Notes under the pieces: model-generated
Seen by the model: the letters and a program-made list of their open reading frames with translations, nothing else
The model's database searches: none
Told to the model about the DNA's origin: nothing
Origin: Arion vulgaris
Taxonomy: Eukaryota; Mollusca; Gastropoda; Stylommatophora; Arionidae
Length of the DNA stretch: 64,000 nucleotides
Assembly (NCBI GenBank): GCA_020796225.1
Contig: CM036755.1
Location: 63,002,652 to 63,066,651, forward strand
Direction of reading: 5' to 3'
Translations under genes and position numbers: made by a program
In this document: positions 63,256 through 64,000 of the stretch, in pieces
Position numbering within the stretch: the stretch's first letter is position 1
Layout: each line of letters starts with the position of its first letter

Positions 63256-64000
63256 ATGTCTGTGAGATTTCTATCAAACATAACTATAACTCGTCTACTA
63301 ATATGGACGATGATTAGTACCCTTATATGGTATCAGAATGTACAAGGTCAAGTTAACGATCCTGGATGGTTTGGGTCAATGAAACAATATAAATGTCGTT
63401 GTATGAGCGACACTTGTAAATCTGATGGAATATGTTCTAATGATCTTTGTAGTGAAGGTTGGTTTGGTCCAGGATGTCAGTATATAGATTTAGTTAATAA
63501 TAGTGACGCTTCAAATTGGATGCGTGATCGCAGAAATAGTGAATGCAATGACGATATAAATTTACAAACATTGACAGTAGACTTGAGATCGGAATTTCCA
63601 TTCACCTGGCTCCGGTTACAGGTAAGAGATCCACTATTACTGCAAGATTTCCAGGTAACGTTTACTGACAGCAGACAAATAAACAGAAGTGAATGCAAGA
63701 ATATGAGAAATGCCAAGGTCAATGATAGAACACTGGACATCCACTGTGACCTGAATGTTGCAGTTCAATATATAACTCTTAGTGGAGAAGGTGTCAAGTC
63801 TCTCTGTACACTTTACATCAGTGGAGGTCGTAATGTAGCACTCCGACAGAATGCCAAGCAATCCAGCATATATCTTAAAGATGGTAAAGGTAAAGCTAGG
63901 GAAACGAATGCTGTAGATGGTAATATCGACAATAATATTCATCATGCAAGCTGTACAGTCACAAACACTAGCGACATGAATCCAAATTGGAACGTAACAT
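63256..64000 (+). CDS. Secreted EGF-like / F-type lectin (fucolectin) domain protein, N-terminal part
   Basis: An uninterrupted frame of 248 codons runs to the window edge. An in-frame TGA at 63232-63234 precedes the first ATG (63256), which supports that start. Residues 1-31 form a signal peptide (a hydrophobic stretch around LLIWTMISTLIW, with cleavage likely after VQG). Residues about 35-76 are a Cys-rich EGF-like segment (six or seven Cys, ending CSEGWFGPGCQY). Residues 80-190 are a conserved spacer with paired Cys. From about residue 193 a fucolectin/F-type lectin domain begins: NVALRQNAKQSS, then AVDGN at 219-223 and a Cys at about 232; the rest is cut off. Such proteins are secreted or membrane proteins of molluscs; F-type lectins bind fucosylated glycans and are often linked to recognition or immunity. 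Whether it continues into further EGF repeats, a membrane segment or a phosphatase domain cannot be seen. Both antisense frames here are shadows. Function is inferred from domains. Confidence 0.86.
   Translation, partial: MSVRFLSNITITRLLIWTMISTLIWYQNVQGQVNDPGWFGSMKQYKCRCMSDTCKSDGICSNDLCSEGWFGPGCQYIDLVNNSDASNWMRDRRNSECNDDINLQTLTVDLRSEFPFTWLRLQVRDPLLLQDFQVTFTDSRQINRSECKNMRNAKVNDRTLDIHCDLNVAVQYITLSGEGVKSLCTLYISGGRNVALRQNAKQSSIYLKDGKGKARETNAVDGNIDNNIHHASCTVTNTSDMNPNWNVT

Noticed and set aside
63477..63945. Two antisense frames of 87 and 102 codons under the lectin gene
   Set aside because: They are shadows of the + strand frame, which has a signal peptide, EGF-like cysteines and a lectin motif.

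Overview
This looks like a stretch of an animal nuclear genome, most likely a lophotrochozoan and probably a mollusc. The evidence is a multi-exon metazoan glutamate-cysteine ligase gene with canonical GT/AG introns, a secreted EGF-like plus F-type lectin protein of a kind I associate with molluscs, tRNA-derived SINEs, Penelope-like elements and many LINE 3-prime ends. The background is AT-rich. The mollusc assignment is inference; no rRNA or mitochondrial marker here settles it.

Layout. 1-1.2 kb: 3-prime half of a Penelope-like element (RT thumb region, GIY-YIG endonuclease, 3-prime tail). 1.26-19.37 kb, + strand: the last ten exons of GCLC (catalytic subunit of glutamate-cysteine ligase, first step of glutathione synthesis); its N-terminal exons lie upstream of the window. 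The introns carry two huge minisatellites (23-bp unit at 6.0-8.6 kb; 22-bp unit at 12.5-15.2 kb), a TIR DNA transposon, several SINE families and LINE tails, plus a tandem array built from the end of a GCLC exon. 19.4-62.8 kb: intergenic DNA made almost wholly of repeats: LINE 3-prime ends of about nine sequence types, one larger RTE-like LINE body (33.5-35.8 kb), seven or more SINE families, piggyBac-like and hAT-like MITEs, a SINE-derived satellite (29.1-31.8 kb), a 30/31-bp satellite (37.6-40.8 kb), a divergent 18S rRNA-like fragment (41.7-42.1 kb), a head-to-head Penelope pair (53.7-55.9 kb) and a (TA)n-rich minisatellite (57.2-59.7 kb). 63.26 kb to the end, + strand: the first 248 codons of a secreted EGF-like/F-type lectin protein, cut by the window edge.

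Only two host genes are supported, and I see no functional link between them. The main interest is genome mechanics: tandem arrays growing out of exons and SINEs, nested insertions with readable target-site duplications, and several zones where repeats decay mostly by deletion, which may be biological or an assembly-quality artefact. The GCLC exon at 17704-17819 has a frame defect that looks like two missing bases. To keep entries separate I label LINE tail types A-I and SINE families A-H; these labels are local to this report.
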